Assembly: GCF_002563855.1 (NCBI RefSeq)
Contig: NZ_PDJQ01000001.1
Location: 558,001-622,000, forward strand
Reading direction: 5' to 3'
Source: Tepidiforma thermophila
GTDB taxonomy: Bacteria > Chloroflexota > Dehalococcoidia > Tepidiformales > Tepidiformaceae
Length of the DNA: 64,000 bases
In this document: positions 39,116 through 48,077 of the stretch, one piece after another
Layout: each line of letters opens with the position of its first letter
Numbering within the stretch: position 1 is the first letter of the stretch
Notes under the pieces: generated by a model
Databases searched by the model: none
What the model saw: only the letters and a program-made list of their open reading frames with translations
What the model was told of the DNA's origin: nothing
Made by a program: the position numbers and the translations under genes

Positions 39116-40122
39116 GCCTCCACGCTACCACGGCCCGCGCGGCGGTCAATCCGCGCCCGGTGCCACGCCTCGACCCGCCCGGCGACCACGGCGGCGTCGT
39201 GATGCTCCTCCACCCACCGCCGGGAGGCCGCGCCGACGGCCCCGGCCAGCGCCCGGTCATCGAGGAGCTGCTCCACCGCCGCGGCGATCGCCTCGGGCGT
39301 TTCCGCGTGGACCACTGGCGCCTCCACGCCGTACACCTCGGCGAAGCGGAACGACGCGATGACCGGCCGCCCGCAGGCCATCCCCTCCAGCTCGACCATG
39401 CCGATCGCTCCCTCGTGCACCTGCCCGATGAGCACCCGGTGGCGGGCCATCAGCCCCGGGAGCCGCTCGCGCGGCTGGTGGAGGAGGAGCACGACGGTCG
39501 GGAGCGCCTCGAACTGCCGCGTCAGTTCGCCCCCGGCGATGGCCGTGACCCGCAGGCCGGGGCGGCGGGCGCTGAGCTGGCGCATCGCAGCGAGGATCTT
39601 CTCTGCGCCTTTGTTGCGCGCGAGGGCGCAGATGATGAAGACATCGCGCGCATCGGCCGGCAGCGGCTGCGGCCGGAAGGTCGCGGTATCGACCGGGTTC
39701 GGCAGGAACTCGGCATCGGGCCGGACGGCCGTGCACCACGGCGCAAGGTCCGGCGTGGAGTAATACACGTGCGCCGCCCGCCGGAGGGCCAGCCGGATCA
39801 GCCCGCGCCACGGCCGCCGGGCGAGGTCGCGCACGTCGTCGCCATGGCAGTGGAGGACGTACGGAACGCCCGCGAGGATGCCCACCAGCCCGAGGTAGGC
39901 GTAATGGATGTGGACCGCATCGTACCGGCCCCGGCGGAGCCGGGCTGCCAGCCGCACCCAGTCCATGACCCGCAGCGGGGCGACCGCCAGCTTCAGCAGC
40001 GGCGGCAGCTTCGCCCCGTACAGCCGCGGCAGGAGGATGTCGACGGTGTGCCCGCGGGCGCGCAGGCCAGCGGCGAGCCCGGCGGCGACGGAAGCGACGT
40101 CGTTGACCTGTGCGAACCGCAT
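39112..40122 (-). CDS. glycosyltransferase family 4 (copy A)
   Basis: A 336-residue GT-B enzyme. The start RFAQVNDVASVAAGLAAGLR is the acceptor-side Rossmann fold; HIHYAYLG and HCHGDDV are internal motifs; the donor-binding end has VELEGMACGRPVIA, the E-x7-E-like element of GT4. It is a tandem paralogue of copy B next door (MRxAxxNDxASVA ... LRARGHTVD in both). Its start overlaps copy B's stop by 1 nt, so the genes are coupled. Confidence 0.92.
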   Translation of the reverse strand: MRFAQVNDVASVAAGLAAGLRARGHTVDILLPRLYGAKLPPLLKLAVAPLRVMDWVRLAARLRRGRYDAVHIHYAYLGLVGILAGVPYVLHCHGDDVRDLARRPWRGLIRLALRRAAHVYYSTPDLAPWCTAVRPDAEFLPNPVDTATFRPQPLPADARDVFIICALARNKGAEKILAAMRQLSARRPGLRVTAIAGGELTRQFEALPTVVLLLHQPRERLPGLMARHRVLIGQVHEGAIGMVELEGMACGRPVIASFRFAEVYGVEAPVVHAETPEAIAAAVEQLLDDRALAGAVGAASRRWVEEHHDAAVVAGRVEAWHRARIDRRAGRGSVEA

Positions 40123-41129
40123 CAGGCTGCCGGTGCTGCGGGGATAGGTTCGCCGCGGACGATCGCCCGGGCCACGGCTTCGACGCGGTCGACGACCCGG
40201 TCCACCGCGTGGTGCCGCTCGACCCATGCCCGCCCGGCCGCCCCGGCCCGGTCGCGCAGGGCGGGGTCGTCGGCGAGGCGTCCGACGAGCCGGGCGATGT
40301 CGTCGCCGTCGACGGCGGAGAGGAACGGGGGCGGCTCGGCGTAGGCGCCCTGTTCGTTGAACCAGGTCACCACTGGCCGCCCGCAGGCCATCGCCTCGAG
40401 CTCGGCCATGCCGGCCGCGCCGAGCCGCGCCTGGCCGATGACGATGCCGTGCTCGTCGATAATCTGCGGCAGCCGGCTCCGCGGGTGGCGGGCGTAGAGC
40501 GTCACGTTCGGGAGCTCCCGGAAGGCGGCCGTGTACTCGCCCCCGCCGAAGGCGTCGATCCGGAGGCCGGGGTGCGTCTCGGCCAGCAGCCGGCAGGCGC
40601 GGAGGATGCGGCCCGCACCCTTCACCTCGGTCAGGGCGCAGGCGACCCAGGCCGACTGGTGGGCCGAGGGCGGCGTCTTCGGGGCGAACAGCGCGGTATC
40701 GACCGGGTTCGGCAGGAACTCGGCGTCCGGCCGCAGCGGCAACACCCAGCCCGCCAAATCGGGCGTGGAGTAGAACACGTGGCGCGCCTGACGGATGGCG
40801 TTGGCGATCAGAGGCCGGGTGAAGGCCGTGCCGCCGCGGAGGTCGGTGCCGTGGCAATGGAGGATATAGGGGAAGCCGCCGAGCGCCCCGATGTTGCCGA
40901 GGTAGGCGTAGTGGATGTGGACGAGGTCGTACCGGCCGGCCCGGATGCGCCGGATCAGGTCGAGCCAGTCGAGCGCGCGCAGCGGGCCGGTGATCGGCTT
41001 AATGTTCGGGTGGAGCTTCGCGCCCACCAGCCGCGGGTAATAGTAATCGACGGTGTGGCCGCGGGCGCGCAGCCCGCCACCGATCTCCGTCGCGACCGAG
41101 GCGATGTCGTTGATTTCGGCGATGCGCAT
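40122..41129 (-). CDS. glycosyltransferase family 4 (copy B)
   Basis: A 335-residue GT-B enzyme closely related to copy A. RIAEINDIASVATEIGGGLR, HIHYAYLGN, HCHGTDLRGG and AELEAMACGRPVVTW correspond motif by motif to copy A, but with HGTD where A has HGDD, so donor or acceptor may differ. It follows the Wzz-like gene by 5 bp in the same operon. Confidence 0.92.
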   Translation of the reverse strand: MRIAEINDIASVATEIGGGLRARGHTVDYYYPRLVGAKLHPNIKPITGPLRALDWLDLIRRIRAGRYDLVHIHYAYLGNIGALGGFPYILHCHGTDLRGGTAFTRPLIANAIRQARHVFYSTPDLAGWVLPLRPDAEFLPNPVDTALFAPKTPPSAHQSAWVACALTEVKGAGRILRACRLLAETHPGLRIDAFGGGEYTAAFRELPNVTLYARHPRSRLPQIIDEHGIVIGQARLGAAGMAELEAMACGRPVVTWFNEQGAYAEPPPFLSAVDGDDIARLVGRLADDPALRDRAGAAGRAWVERHHAVDRVVDRVEAVARAIVRGEPIPAAPAA

Positions 41130-41134
41130 GAGGG

Positions 41135-42235
41135 TCACCCCTCGCCCGGGCGCCGCGACGGGCTCAGCCACTCCAGGGCAAAGATGGCCGCCAGGCCGAA
41201 GATGACCGTCACCGCAAGCGCCACCGCAACGCGGCCGGCGAGCGTGCCCGCCAGCCCGCCCGAGAAGCTGTACGACGTCTCGATCCGGCTCTCGGCGCTG
41301 CGGACGGCAATCTGCGCGTTGCCGAGATTTACGTAGGCGGCATCGCGCACCTGGCGCAGCCCGCGGACCTCGTTCAGGAGCGCCTGCGTGGCCGGGTCGA
41401 GCTGCTGCTCGGGGAGGGCCGGGGCGAGCCGGCTGTACTCCTCCAGGGCCGCCTCCAGGGCCGCAACCCGCGCGTCCAGGACGGCCGCAGCCTGCCCGGC
41501 CTGCACCGGCTGGCCGATAACGGCCGCTGCGATCGCCGCCGCCGCTTCCGGGCTGGCGCCGGATGCCGCGGCCAGGGCGCCCTTCGCCTCGGCAAGCTGC
41601 CGCGTGAGCTCGGCCCGCTGCTGGGTCACGAAGACGAGCGGGTTGGCCTCGCCCCGCGTCTCGACCAGCGCCGCCAGGTCGATGCCTCTGCCCGCGGTGG
41701 CCTGCGCCAGCCGCTGGTAGGCAGCCTGGTAGTCGGCCTCGGCGTTTGCCGCCACCTCCCGGCGCCGGTCCACGAACCGCGTCCGGAAGAGGCCGTCGGG
41801 CTTCGTGTACTCGGCCGTGTAGACGTCGACGAACGCCTGCCGGTACCGCTCCGCTTTCGCCCTGTCCGGGTCCGAAATCGTCACCGTCAGGATGCCGCGC
41901 GAAATACCGTCGCCGACGGAGATGGGGGAGAGGCTCACGCTGAAGCGGGCGTACTCGAAATCGGACTCCCCGATCGCCGCAATGACCTTCTCCTTGAAGG
42001 CCGGGTCGGCCGTCATCGCCTGCGCCTCGAAGATCCGCAGCCCTCGGTCGCCGCCGATGACCAGGTCGTGAACCGTCGTGTCCAGCGTCATCGTCGCCAC
42101 GGCCGTCGACCCGCCGGAGACGGCGCCGATGGCGAGCGCTGCCAGGAGGCCGAGTGCGGCGAAGGGGAGGAACACCCACCAGCGGCGCCGGATGACCTCG
42201 ACGTCGCGCTGGAGGCCGCTGGTTTCGGAGGGCAT
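41135..42235 (-). CDS. Wzz/GumC-like polysaccharide chain-length protein
   Basis: A 366-residue protein with a membrane helix at each end (WWVFLPFAALGLLAALAIGA and VAVALAVTVIFGLAAIFALEWL) and a long coiled outside region between them (QRAELTRQLAEAKGAL, LDARVAALEAALEEY). This is the topology of Wzz-type proteins that set polymer length. It lacks a cytoplasmic kinase domain. Start ATG 42235 is 8 nt past TACCAT of a promoter with TTGACC. Confidence 0.88.
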   Translation of the reverse strand: MPSETSGLQRDVEVIRRRWWVFLPFAALGLLAALAIGAVSGGSTAVATMTLDTTVHDLVIGGDRGLRIFEAQAMTADPAFKEKVIAAIGESDFEYARFSVSLSPISVGDGISRGILTVTISDPDRAKAERYRQAFVDVYTAEYTKPDGLFRTRFVDRRREVAANAEADYQAAYQRLAQATAGRGIDLAALVETRGEANPLVFVTQQRAELTRQLAEAKGALAAASGASPEAAAAIAAAVIGQPVQAGQAAAVLDARVAALEAALEEYSRLAPALPEQQLDPATQALLNEVRGLRQVRDAAYVNLGNAQIAVRSAESRIETSYSFSGGLAGTLAGRVAVALAVTVIFGLAAIFALEWLSPSRRPGEG

Positions 42236-42243
42236 CGCGAGGT

Positions 42244-42273
42244 ATGGTAGGTTCGCCCGGTTTCACCGGTCAA
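42244..42273 (-). promoter_or_regulatory. promoter of the polysaccharide operon, leaderless type
   Basis: On the minus strand: TTGACC (42273-42268), an 18-nt spacer, TACCAT (42249-42244), 8 nt, then ATG. It matches the promoter at 7455. Confidence 0.72.
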
Positions 42274-42292
42274 TTGTGAAGCACTTCACGAG

Positions 42293-43711
42293 GTGCGCGT
42301 GCCCCACCCCGACCTCGCGCTCGTGGTCTTCGTGCAGGCGGCGCTGTTCGCCGCCGTCGTCATCCTCCGCGAGCCGAAGCTGCTCATCCCTGCGGTCGTC
42401 ATCGGCCTCCCCGTCGAATACCTCCAGACACAGGCGGTCGACACGCTCGGCGAAAGCGGCGTCGGGGGCGCCATCCGCGCGATGCTCAACCCCGGCAAGG
42501 CCGCCATGGCGGCCACTATCGTGGTCGCCGCCTGGCGCGCCCGGTACGATCCCCGGCGGCTCCTTCCGCCGAGCCGTGTACTCCTCCCGGCGCTCGTCAT
42601 CCTCTTCCTGTCGATCGTCGGCCTCGCCTGGGCCGACCTGCAGCGGCCGAACAACGCCGTGCTCATCCTGGTGCTGTATGTGGGGTTCGTCTTCGCCGCG
42701 CCGTCGCTCATTGACGACCGGCGCGACCTCGAGCGGATTCTCGCCGCGTTCTTCCTTGCGGCAATCGGGCTTTCGCTCCTGGCCGTGGCCCAGCGGCTGC
42801 TCGGCGTCTTCCAGTGGCGGGCCATCCTCGTGCAGTCCGATGCCTACAGCTACCGCGCGAACGCCACCTTCGCCGACCCGAACAACCTGGCCCGGCTGCT
42901 CGCCATCACCATCGCGCTGGCCGCCGCCGGCCTCCTCGCCCTCGGGCCGCGGCGGCTGACGGTTTACCTCGCAGCGCCGGCGCTCCTGCTTTCCGCCCCG
43001 GCGCTCATCGCCACCGCCTCGCGCTCCGGCTGGCTTGGCATGCTGCTGGCCAGTTTCATCGTTGTGGTCCTCGCGCCCGTGCCGCGCTACACGAAAACGC
43101 GCATCACCGTGGCCGCCTTCGGCACGCTGGCCGCACTCCTGGGCCTGCTCCTGGTCCAGGGCGGCGCCGATGCGGCCCGCGTCCGTTCGCTCGCGGGCGG
43201 CGTCGATGTCGTCCTCGGCGTCCGCCAGTTCCTCATCCGCGCCGGCTGGGAGATGTGGAAGGATAACCCGCTCGTCGGCGTCGGCACCGGCAGCTACCAG
43301 AACGCCCTGCTCGTCGCCTACAACTCCGTGATGCCCTACTGGGCGAAGACCTCGCTCTCCCACACCTCGTTCATCAGCATCCTCGCCGAGTGGGGGCTGG
43401 TCGGCGTCGTCGCCTTCGCCTTCTTCGCTGGCCGGGTCGGCGCTGCCGCGGTCCGCATCTATCGCAGCGCCGGCGACCCCTTCGAGCGGATGCTGGGCGG
43501 CTGGCTGATCGCCGCCTTCGTCGAAATCCTCTTCCAGTCGCAGTCCGAGGGGCGGCTGTTCGAGGAGCCGTACCTCTGGCTGCTGCTCGCGCTCGTCGCC
43601 GCGCTCGAAGCCGGCGCCGCCCGCCGCGCGCCCGCTGCCGCGCCCGCCGCGGCCGCGCCGGCTGCATCCGCGCCCGCACCGCCCCGCGAGCCGGCGGCGG
43701 CCCCCGCCTGA
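42293..43711 (+). CDS. O-antigen ligase/polymerase-like membrane protein (Wzy_C)
   Basis: A 472-residue protein with about 10-12 membrane segments. The large outside loop ends WEMWKDNPLVGVGTGSYQNALL, then SHTSFISILAEWGLVGVVAF, the conserved Wzy_C/WaaL pattern for joining or polymerising polysaccharide repeats. The start is a GTG (42293), with another at 42299. The C-terminal tail is Ala/Pro-rich. It is divergent from the Wzz-GT operon, sharing the 58-bp gap. Confidence 0.9.
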   Translation: MRVPHPDLALVVFVQAALFAAVVILREPKLLIPAVVIGLPVEYLQTQAVDTLGESGVGGAIRAMLNPGKAAMAATIVVAAWRARYDPRRLLPPSRVLLPALVILFLSIVGLAWADLQRPNNAVLILVLYVGFVFAAPSLIDDRRDLERILAAFFLAAIGLSLLAVAQRLLGVFQWRAILVQSDAYSYRANATFADPNNLARLLAITIALAAAGLLALGPRRLTVYLAAPALLLSAPALIATASRSGWLGMLLASFIVVVLAPVPRYTKTRITVAAFGTLAALLGLLLVQGGADAARVRSLAGGVDVVLGVRQFLIRAGWEMWKDNPLVGVGTGSYQNALLVAYNSVMPYWAKTSLSHTSFISILAEWGLVGVVAFAFFAGRVGAAAVRIYRSAGDPFERMLGGWLIAAFVEILFQSQSEGRLFEEPYLWLLLALVAALEAGAARRAPAAAPAAAAPAASAPAPPREPAAAPA

Positions 43712-43734
43712 TCGCGGCCATGCGGCCCGGGCGG

Positions 43735-43740
43735 TAGCAT
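43735..43740 (+). promoter_or_regulatory. -10 element of a probable leaderless promoter (cofD)
   Basis: TAGCAT, 10 nt before the ATG at 43751. No clear -35. Confidence 0.4.
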
Positions 43741-43750
43741 GGAGCCCGCC

Positions 43751-44683
43751 ATGTACACGGTCCTTGCCGGCGGCGTCGGGGCCTCCCGCTTCCTGCAGGG
43801 GCTCGCCGCGGCCGTCCCCCAGCGGGAGATCACCGTCATCTCCAACACCGGCGACGACCTCGACTTCGCCGGCCTGCACGTTTCGCCCGATACCGACATC
43901 GTCATCTACGCCCTCGCCGGCGCCGTGAACCCCGAGACCGGCTGGGGGCTCGCCGGCGATACCTTCGCCGTTGTCGAGGCGCTCGAACGGTTCGGCTACC
44001 CGCGCTGGTTCAACCTCGGCGACCGCGACCTCGCGATGTCGCTCCACCGGACCCGCCTCCTGCGCGAGGGCTGGCCGATGCACCGCATCGCCGCCGAACT
44101 CGCCCGCGCCTGGGGCCTCGAGGTGCGCCTCCTGCCGATGAGCGACGACCCGGTCCGCACGCTCATCGAAGGGCCGGAGGGCGAGCTGCCGTTCCAGGAG
44201 TACATGGTCCGCCTGCGGACGGAGGTGGAGGTCCGCGGCTTCCGCTTCGCCGGCGCGGAGGCGGCCCGCCCGGCCCCGGGCGTGCTCGAAGCGATCCGCG
44301 AGGCCCGGGCCGTCATCCTCGCGCCCAGCAACCCCTTCGTCAGCATCGGACCGATCCTCGCCGTGCCCGGCATCCGCGAGGCGCTGGCCGGCACCCGCGC
44401 CCGCCGGGCCGCCGTCAGCCCCATCATCGCCGGGCAGGTCGTCAAGGGCCCGGCCGCGAAGATGCTCGCCTCGCTCGGCCACGAGGTCTCCGCCCTCGGC
44501 GTGGCCCGGCTCTACCGCGGGCTCATCGACCTGTTCGTGCTCGATACGGCCGATGCTGGGCTCGCGCCGGAGGTCGAGGCGCTCGGCATGCGCGCCCTCG
44601 TCACCGAGACGCTGATGACGACCCCCGAGCGGAAGCGCGCGCTCGCCGCTGCGGTCCTCGCCGCACTGGAGGCTGCCCCGTGA
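43751..44683 (+). CDS. cofD: 2-phospho-L-lactate transferase (F420 biosynthesis)
   Basis: A 310-residue enzyme that joins the activated lactate-type donor to the deazaflavin Fo, making F420-0. It starts YTVLAGGVGASRFLQGL, the nucleotide-binding Gly motif, then SNTGDDLDFAGLHVSPDTD, a CofD signature, NLGDRDLA, and LAPSNPFVSIGPIL. ATG 43751 is preferred to the in-frame ATG at 43739 because homology begins there. It overlaps cofC by 4 nt (GTGA). Confidence 0.95.
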   Translation: MYTVLAGGVGASRFLQGLAAAVPQREITVISNTGDDLDFAGLHVSPDTDIVIYALAGAVNPETGWGLAGDTFAVVEALERFGYPRWFNLGDRDLAMSLHRTRLLREGWPMHRIAAELARAWGLEVRLLPMSDDPVRTLIEGPEGELPFQEYMVRLRTEVEVRGFRFAGAEAARPAPGVLEAIREARAVILAPSNPFVSIGPILAVPGIREALAGTRARRAAVSPIIAGQVVKGPAAKMLASLGHEVSALGVARLYRGLIDLFVLDTADAGLAPEVEALGMRALVTETLMTTPERKRALAAAVLAALEAAP

Positions 44684-45339
44684 CGCTCCCGGTCCTCATC
44701 CCCGTCAACCGGCTCGAACAGGCGAAAGGCCGCCTCGCCCCGCTTCTCACCGAGGCCGAGCGGGAGGAGCTCGCGCTCATCACCGCCGAGACGGCGGCCC
44801 ACGCCGCCGGCGCCGCTGCCGTCATCCTCACGGCCGACCCGCGGGTCATTGAGCGGATGGCCGGCCGCTACCGCGTCCTCCCGGAAGACCCGGCCGTGCA
44901 GGGGCTGAACGCCCAGCTCGAACGCGCCATCGAACGGCTGCGCGCCGACGGCACCGTCGCCGACCGGCTGCTCATCCTCCACGCCGACCTGCCGCTGGTT
45001 CGGGGCTGGACCATCGAGACGCTCGAGGCGGAGGACGAGGGGCCCGGCTGCGTGGTGATGGTCCGCAGCCGCGATGGCGGCACCAACGCCATGCTCCTCC
45101 ACCCGCCGGGCCGCTTCGCGCTCGCCTACGGGCCGGGCAGCTTCGAACGGCACGCGGCAGCTGCCCGCGCTGCAGGGATGCGCGTCATCGAAAGCCCGAA
45201 CCGCGAGCTGCAGCTCGACCTCGATACCCCGGCCGATGTGGCCGCCCTCCTCGCCACGGCCCGTGGCCAGCAGACAGCCGCCGGCCACTACCTCCTCGCC
45301 ATCGGCGCCGACCGGCGCCTCGCGGCCGCGCAGGCATGA
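44680..45339 (+). CDS. cofC: 2-phospho-L-lactate guanylyltransferase (F420 biosynthesis)
   Basis: A 219-residue GT-A-like nucleotidyltransferase. It begins LPVLIPVNRLEQAKGRLAP, and contains LLILHADLPLV (metal-site Asp) and GGTNAMLLHPPGRFALAYGPGSFERH, a CofC/FbiD pattern. It activates the lactate-type precursor used by CofD, the order of the two genes matching that pathway. cofE and cofG/H are not in the window. Confidence 0.94.
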   Translation: MTLPVLIPVNRLEQAKGRLAPLLTEAEREELALITAETAAHAAGAAAVILTADPRVIERMAGRYRVLPEDPAVQGLNAQLERAIERLRADGTVADRLLILHADLPLVRGWTIETLEAEDEGPGCVVMVRSRDGGTNAMLLHPPGRFALAYGPGSFERHAAAARAAGMRVIESPNRELQLDLDTPADVAALLATARGQQTAAGHYLLAIGADRRLAAAQA

Positions 45340-46289
45340 GGCGGCTGCTCCCGGCGCTCGCGGCCGCGCTCCTGCTCGCCGGGGCTGCCTGCGGCTCCGA
45401 GCGGCAGCAGGCGCCGCCCCGCCCCACGCCGACCCCCACCCTCGCCGGCAGCGCCCCGGCCGGCGACCGCGTCGTGACCGATATGGCCGGCCGCGCGGTG
45501 CGCCTCCCCGCCCGGGTGGAGCGCGTGGTGGTCACCGCGCCCGCCGCAGCCGATTACGCCCGTGCCCTCGGGCTCGAGGTCATCGGGCAACCCTCGGATA
45601 TCCCCCCGGCGGCCGGGGCGCAGCCGGTCGGCAGCACGCTCAACCCCGACTTCCCCGCCATCGCCGCCCTCGCGCCCGACCTCGTCATCGGCGACGCCGC
45701 CGTGCAGGGCGCGCGCATCGCCGATTTCGACCGCTTCACTGTGCCCGTCTACCTCGTAAAGGCCGCGGACTACCTCTCGATTCTCGATGCCATCGAGCGG
45801 CTCGGCGCGGCCGTCGGCCGGGAGGAGGAGGCGGCTGCCCTCCGCGGCGACGTCGAAGCGCGCGTTGTCGCCGCCGCGCTGGCCGCCCGGGAGCGCCGCG
45901 GGGCCGCCGGCCCGCGCGTGCTCGTGCTCACCGGCGCCGGCCGCGACACCTTCGCCGCCGGACCCGCCACCTACGTGGGCAACCTGCTGAGCATCCTCGG
46001 CGCCGAGAACGCCCTCGCGAACCCGCCCGAGGGCGGCCCGCTGCCCGGGTTCGGCGTTATCGATGTCGGCCAGGCCGCGCTCCTCGCGCCCGATGTCGTG
46101 CTGGTGCTCCCGGCCGCCGACGGCGGCCTCGACACGCTCATCCGGAGCGACCCGGCCTGGGCGACGACGCCCGCAGTCCGGGACGGCCGGGTGCACGTGC
46201 TCGACCGGATGCTCTTCCTGCGCGCGCCCGGGCCGCGCATCGCCGAGGCGATCGAAACGCTCCTCGTCCTCCTCTACCCTGCGCCCTAG
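45336..46289 (+). CDS. periplasmic-type metal/cobalamin binding lipoprotein (BtuF-like)
   Basis: A 317-residue lipoprotein. The lipobox is LLLAGAAC, followed by a Pro/Thr stalk. The fold is the long-helix type of the siderophore/B12/metal binding family: RVVVTAPAAADYARALGLEVIGQ, then APDLVIGDAAV, and a C-terminal lobe ending LLVLLYPAP. The permease and ATPase partners are not adjacent. Coupling to cofC (ATGA overlap) is unusual. Confidence 0.85.
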   Translation: MRRLLPALAAALLLAGAACGSERQQAPPRPTPTPTLAGSAPAGDRVVTDMAGRAVRLPARVERVVVTAPAAADYARALGLEVIGQPSDIPPAAGAQPVGSTLNPDFPAIAALAPDLVIGDAAVQGARIADFDRFTVPVYLVKAADYLSILDAIERLGAAVGREEEAAALRGDVEARVVAAALAARERRGAAGPRVLVLTGAGRDTFAAGPATYVGNLLSILGAENALANPPEGGPLPGFGVIDVGQAALLAPDVVLVLPAADGGLDTLIRSDPAWATTPAVRDGRVHVLDRMLFLRAPGPRIAEAIETLLVLLYPAP

Positions 46290-47443
46290 CCCTGCTGCCG
46301 GGCCGCTGCCGCCTCGAGCACCAGCGGATGGGGCCGCTCCTCCAGCGTATCCAGCACGTCGTACGCCTCGAGGTCGAGGATCGCATCCAGGGCCCGCCGG
46401 AGCATCGCCCGGGCCAGCGCCAGCCCGCGCTCGTTCGCCAGGTCGATCGACCCGCACGAGACCACCGGGTAGGTGAGGCACCACATGACGGTCATCCGGT
46501 AGTCGTCCCAGCACTGCTCCCAGCTGTAGTCCCGCACGCCGTGCTCCAACAGCGTGTCGTAATACGCGCGGACGATGTCGCGCTCGTGCGCCCGGCGGAC
46601 AGGCGTATCGACCGACTGGCTCATGAAGTAGCCGATGTCGTACGGGCCGCGCGCTTTGACGGCGATCTGCCAGTCGACCAGCGTGAGCGGCGCGTCGCCC
46701 TCGGGGCTGCCCCAGAAGACGTTGTCGAGGCGGAGGTCGCCGTGGCAGAGCGTCTCCGGTACCTGCGAGAAGCGGTCCTGCATCGGGTTCATCCGGTGCA
46801 TGTACCGGAGGACGAGGCCGCGCTCGAACTCGCTCAGTTCGCCGCCGAAGTTCTGGAGGAACGGTTCGACGGCCTGCGCGAAGGCGACGGCGGCCATCAG
46901 GTTGACGGGGTCGTTCCCGCGCGGGATCCAGTCGAGCGCGGCCAGCTCAGGCGCGTTCCACCAGCGGGCGTGCAGCTTCCCGATTTCGCGCGCGAGCGTG
47001 AAGCACTCCTCGGCCGAGGCCCCGGCCACCTGGTCGCCCAGGCGCAGCCCGGCGAGGTCCTCCATCAGGATGATGTACTGTACCGATTCGGGGTCGCCGG
47101 CCGTGTAGTACGCCCGGGCGCTGCGGACGCCGATCCGGTGGGCCAGCTCGTCGTAGATGCGGCGCTCTTTCTCGTAGAAGCCGAGCATGTGGGCCACACC
47201 CCGGCCGCCGGGGTCCGCCGTCGGGATCTTGGCGATCAGCGTCTGCGGCGCGCCCGGCTCCTCCCGGTCGTAGACGAGGGTGATGCGGGCGAGTTCGCCG
47301 AGGATGCCGACGCCTTCGCCGATCCGCTGGCGTGGGGCCTCGACGACGCGGGCCTCGCGCAGGTGGCCGCGCTCGCGCAGCGCGGCGGTCAGCCACTCCG
47401 GCGTGACGTCATCCATCGTGGCGGGAATGGAAAGGCTGGTCAT
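46286..47443 (-). CDS. phosphotransferase-family protein (APH/ecdysteroid-kinase-like)
   Basis: A 385-residue kinase-fold protein. The catalytic loop is CHGDLRLDNVFW and the metal-binding Asp follows in LVDWQIA. Upstream, PQTLIAKIP carries the ATP-binding Lys. Members phosphorylate small alcohols or drugs; in this branch, ecdysteroid kinase-like proteins, the substrate is unknown. It overlaps the binding lipoprotein's end by 4 nt in convergent orientation. A terminator-like hairpin lies 5 nt before its ATG. Confidence 0.87.
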   Translation of the reverse strand: MTSLSIPATMDDVTPEWLTAALRERGHLREARVVEAPRQRIGEGVGILGELARITLVYDREEPGAPQTLIAKIPTADPGGRGVAHMLGFYEKERRIYDELAHRIGVRSARAYYTAGDPESVQYIILMEDLAGLRLGDQVAGASAEECFTLAREIGKLHARWWNAPELAALDWIPRGNDPVNLMAAVAFAQAVEPFLQNFGGELSEFERGLVLRYMHRMNPMQDRFSQVPETLCHGDLRLDNVFWGSPEGDAPLTLVDWQIAVKARGPYDIGYFMSQSVDTPVRRAHERDIVRAYYDTLLEHGVRDYSWEQCWDDYRMTVMWCLTYPVVSCGSIDLANERGLALARAMLRRALDAILDLEAYDVLDTLEERPHPLVLEAAAARQQG

Positions 47444-47448
47444 TCAGC

Positions 47449-47494
47449 AAAAACCCCCCGGGCGAACAGATTTGAGGAATCTATCACCAGGGGG
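47449..47494 (-). terminator. terminator/attenuator hairpin before the phosphotransferase gene
   Basis: On the minus strand CCCCCTGG pairs with CCGGGGG, with an inner AGATT/AATCT stem, followed by TTTTT ending 5 nt before the ATG at 47443. It terminates the 47527 gene and may attenuate the next. Confidence 0.6.
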
Positions 47495-47526
47495 CGTTGG
47501 GGGCGATGCGCCCGGTGCGGTCCTGC

Positions 47527-48021
47527 TTACAGCTGGGGCGGCGGCGCCTTGGCCGGCTCGCGCAACTCAACCCAGAGGAGGGCCACGATCGCCGAGACGA
47601 TGGTCAGCGCCATCGAAATGCCGCCGAGCGCGGCCACGATCCGCCGCGTGTCCCGGCTCATCCCGTCGATGTCGCCGAGGAAGACCGAGACGGTGAAGAT
47701 GCCCGTGAGCAGCAGGAAGCCGCCGGGCACGGCCAGCGCCTCCCATTTCCCGCGGTACATCAGGTGGCCGAAGGCGAGCCCGGCAATCGCAAAAAATGGA
47801 ATCAGCATCACGAGCCAATCGCGGTGGTTGTCCCACGAATCGCGCAGCTCGAAGAGCGCCACCGTAAAGATGACCGAGAAGGCGACGCCCATCCCCAGGC
47901 CCCAGAAGCGGCCCGTGAGCTCCCGCCAGTCGATCGGCGGGCGCTTCGGGCGGGTCGCCCGGTCGTGGATGTAGCTCGATTTCTGCGGTTCGTACGGTGC
48001 GGGAAGCGAAAAGTCGGCCAT
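47527..48021 (-). CDS. hypothetical membrane protein, four segments
   Basis: A 164-residue protein. An N-terminal soluble piece (PYEPQKSSYIHDRATRPKRPPIDWREL) is followed by four membrane segments, the second and third joined by a short loop (LMYRGKWEALAV). I recognise no family. ATG 48021 lies 9 nt after CACAAT, so it may be leaderless. It shares strand with the TPR gene 56 bp upstream. Confidence 0.72.
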   Translation of the reverse strand: MADFSLPAPYEPQKSSYIHDRATRPKRPPIDWRELTGRFWGLGMGVAFSVIFTVALFELRDSWDNHRDWLVMLIPFFAIAGLAFGHLMYRGKWEALAVPGGFLLLTGIFTVSVFLGDIDGMSRDTRRIVAALGGISMALTIVSAIVALLWVELREPAKAPPPQL

Positions 48022-48077
48022 GCTGGCCCGATTGTGGCCGGAAGCGCGGGGTAGAGGCAACCGCCGGGGCCGCCGGC

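Noticed and set aside
39116-39145. TTGACC-N16-TAGCGT before the GT2 gene as a separate promoter
   Set aside because: It lies inside the coding end of the preceding GT4 gene, the spacer is short, and the genes overlap by ATGA, which indicates one operon.
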